Assembly (NCBI RefSeq): GCF_003814705.1
Contig: NZ_RKRA01000001.1
Coordinates: forward strand, 372,001-436,000
Length of the DNA stretch: 64,000 nt
DNA from: Georgenia muralis
GTDB taxonomy: Bacteria > Actinomycetota > Actinomycetes > Actinomycetales > Actinomycetaceae
Direction: 5' to 3'
The notes under the pieces were generated by a model, which worked only from the letters and a program-made list of their open reading frames with translations, did no database searches and was not told where the DNA came from. The translations under genes were made by a program, and so were the position numbers. The first letter of the stretch is position 1. Every line of letters starts with the position of its first letter. This document shows, one piece after another, positions 63,487 to 64,000 of this stretch.

Positions 63487-64000
63487 GTGGGCCCGGAGGA
63501 ACACCGGCCGCCCGACGGCCGGGTGCACCGCCGGTCCGGCGACGGGTGGGTGGACTGCTCGTGCGGCGACGAGCACTGGGGCCTCAACGGCGCCGCGGGC
63601 CTGCTCGTCTGGCGGCGCGAGGCGGGCCGGGTCCGCGTGGTGCTCCAGCACCGCGCGCTCTGGTCCCACCACGGCGGCACGTGGGGCCTGCCCGGCGGGG
63701 CCCTCGGCGACGGCGAGTTCGCCGTCGACGGCGCGGTGCGCGAGGCCGTCGAGGAGGCCGGCGTGGTCCCCGGCGCCCTGCGGGTGCGGGCCGACCGGAC
63801 CCTGGCGCACCCGCAGTGGTCCTACACGACCGTCCTGGCGGAGGCCGTCGAGCCGTTCACCCCACGGGTCAGCGACGCCGAGAGCCTCGGGGTCGCCTGG
63901 GTGGACCTGGCCGAGATCACGGCTCTGCCGCTGCTGCCCGCGTTCGGCGCGGCCCTGCCCGAGCTCACCGCGATGGCGCGCCGCCTGGTCCTGGTCGTCG
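63487..64000 (+). CDS. NUDIX hydrolase, 3' end cut by window edge
   Basis: 171 residues visible from GTG 63487, 3 bp after the alpha-chain stop. The NUDIX box is complete: GALGDGEFAVDGAVREAVEEAGV fits GX5EX7REUXEEXGU. The N-terminus has CSCGDEHWGLNGAAGLLVWRREAG. It should hydrolyse a nucleoside diphosphate linked to another group; the exact substrate is unknown. It probably shares the alpha-chain transcript. Confidence 0.85.
   Translation, partial: MGPEEHRPPDGRVHRRSGDGWVDCSCGDEHWGLNGAAGLLVWRREAGRVRVVLQHRALWSHHGGTWGLPGGALGDGEFAVDGAVREAVEEAGVVPGALRVRADRTLAHPQWSYTTVLAEAVEPFTPRVSDAESLGVAWVDLAEITALPLLPAFGAALPELTAMARRLVLVV

Overview
This is a very GC-rich window with dense, tightly packed genes, many GTG starts and 4-base GTGA/ATGA start-stop overlaps. 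Gene content points to an actinobacterium, most likely Micrococcales (Cellulomonas/Georgenia-like). The evidence is an acyl-CoA carboxylase beta/epsilon pair with a separate biotinylated alpha chain, a DasR-type GntR regulator with dre-like operators, LytR-CpsA-Psr proteins, CWB2 cell-wall-binding repeats and an IniB/IniA/IniC-like dynamin module. The genus cannot be fixed from sequence alone. I found no rRNA, tRNA, CRISPR array, transposase or phage gene.

Layout. (1) 1-16 kb, cell-envelope glycopolymers: a partial glycosyltransferase with an ABC exporter (wzt/wzm), a secreted PGRP-type amidase with five aspartate-rich repeats, UDP-glucose dehydrogenase, dTDP-glucose dehydratase, a GT2, a hexapeptide acyltransferase, two LCP ligases, a second secreted protein with the same aspartate-rich repeats, a CoA-binding protein and a membrane O-acyltransferase. 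(2) 16-22 kb, sugar metabolism and uptake: beta-carbonic anhydrase, galE, and a complete split PTS (EIIC; GntR regulator; EIIB; EIIA; HPr) with two DasR-like operators. (3) 22-32 kb, core actinobacterial block: purE, purK, a GtrA-like protein, a two-component system, a class III adenylate cyclase, birA, and the accD/accE carboxylase subunits. (4) 32-60 kb, an apparent accessory island separating accE from maf: a giant animal-type heme peroxidase with CWB2 repeats embedded in its catalytic domain, a Wzx/Wzy exopolysaccharide cluster with a tyrosine autokinase, a DUF885 metallopeptidase, and a five-gene operon encoding an Hsp70-like membrane protein, a LuxR-type ATPase regulator, an IniB-like protein and two dynamin-like GTPases. 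(5) 60-64 kb: maf, a family 5 uracil-DNA glycosylase, the biotin carboxylase/BCCP alpha chain and a partial NUDIX gene.

How the genes work together. BirA attaches biotin to the alpha chain (61.6 kb), which pairs with AccD and AccE (30-32 kb) to make malonyl- or methylmalonyl-CoA for lipids. The PTS genes form one regulon for an amino-sugar or glucose-type sugar, and HPr/EIIA/EIIB pass phosphate to EIIC. The sugar-nucleotide enzymes (Ugd, RfbB, GalE) can feed both polysaccharide pathways: the ABC-exported polymer at 1-3 kb, and the Wzx/Wzy polymer at 38-48 kb whose length would be set by the autokinase.

Most notable: the five-gene Hsp70-like/LuxR/iniBAC-like operon; the peroxidase domain split by CWB2 repeats; the interruption of a conserved carboxylase block; and a recurring pattern of short tandem repeats starting at gene 3' ends, in several cases re-copying the stop codon.
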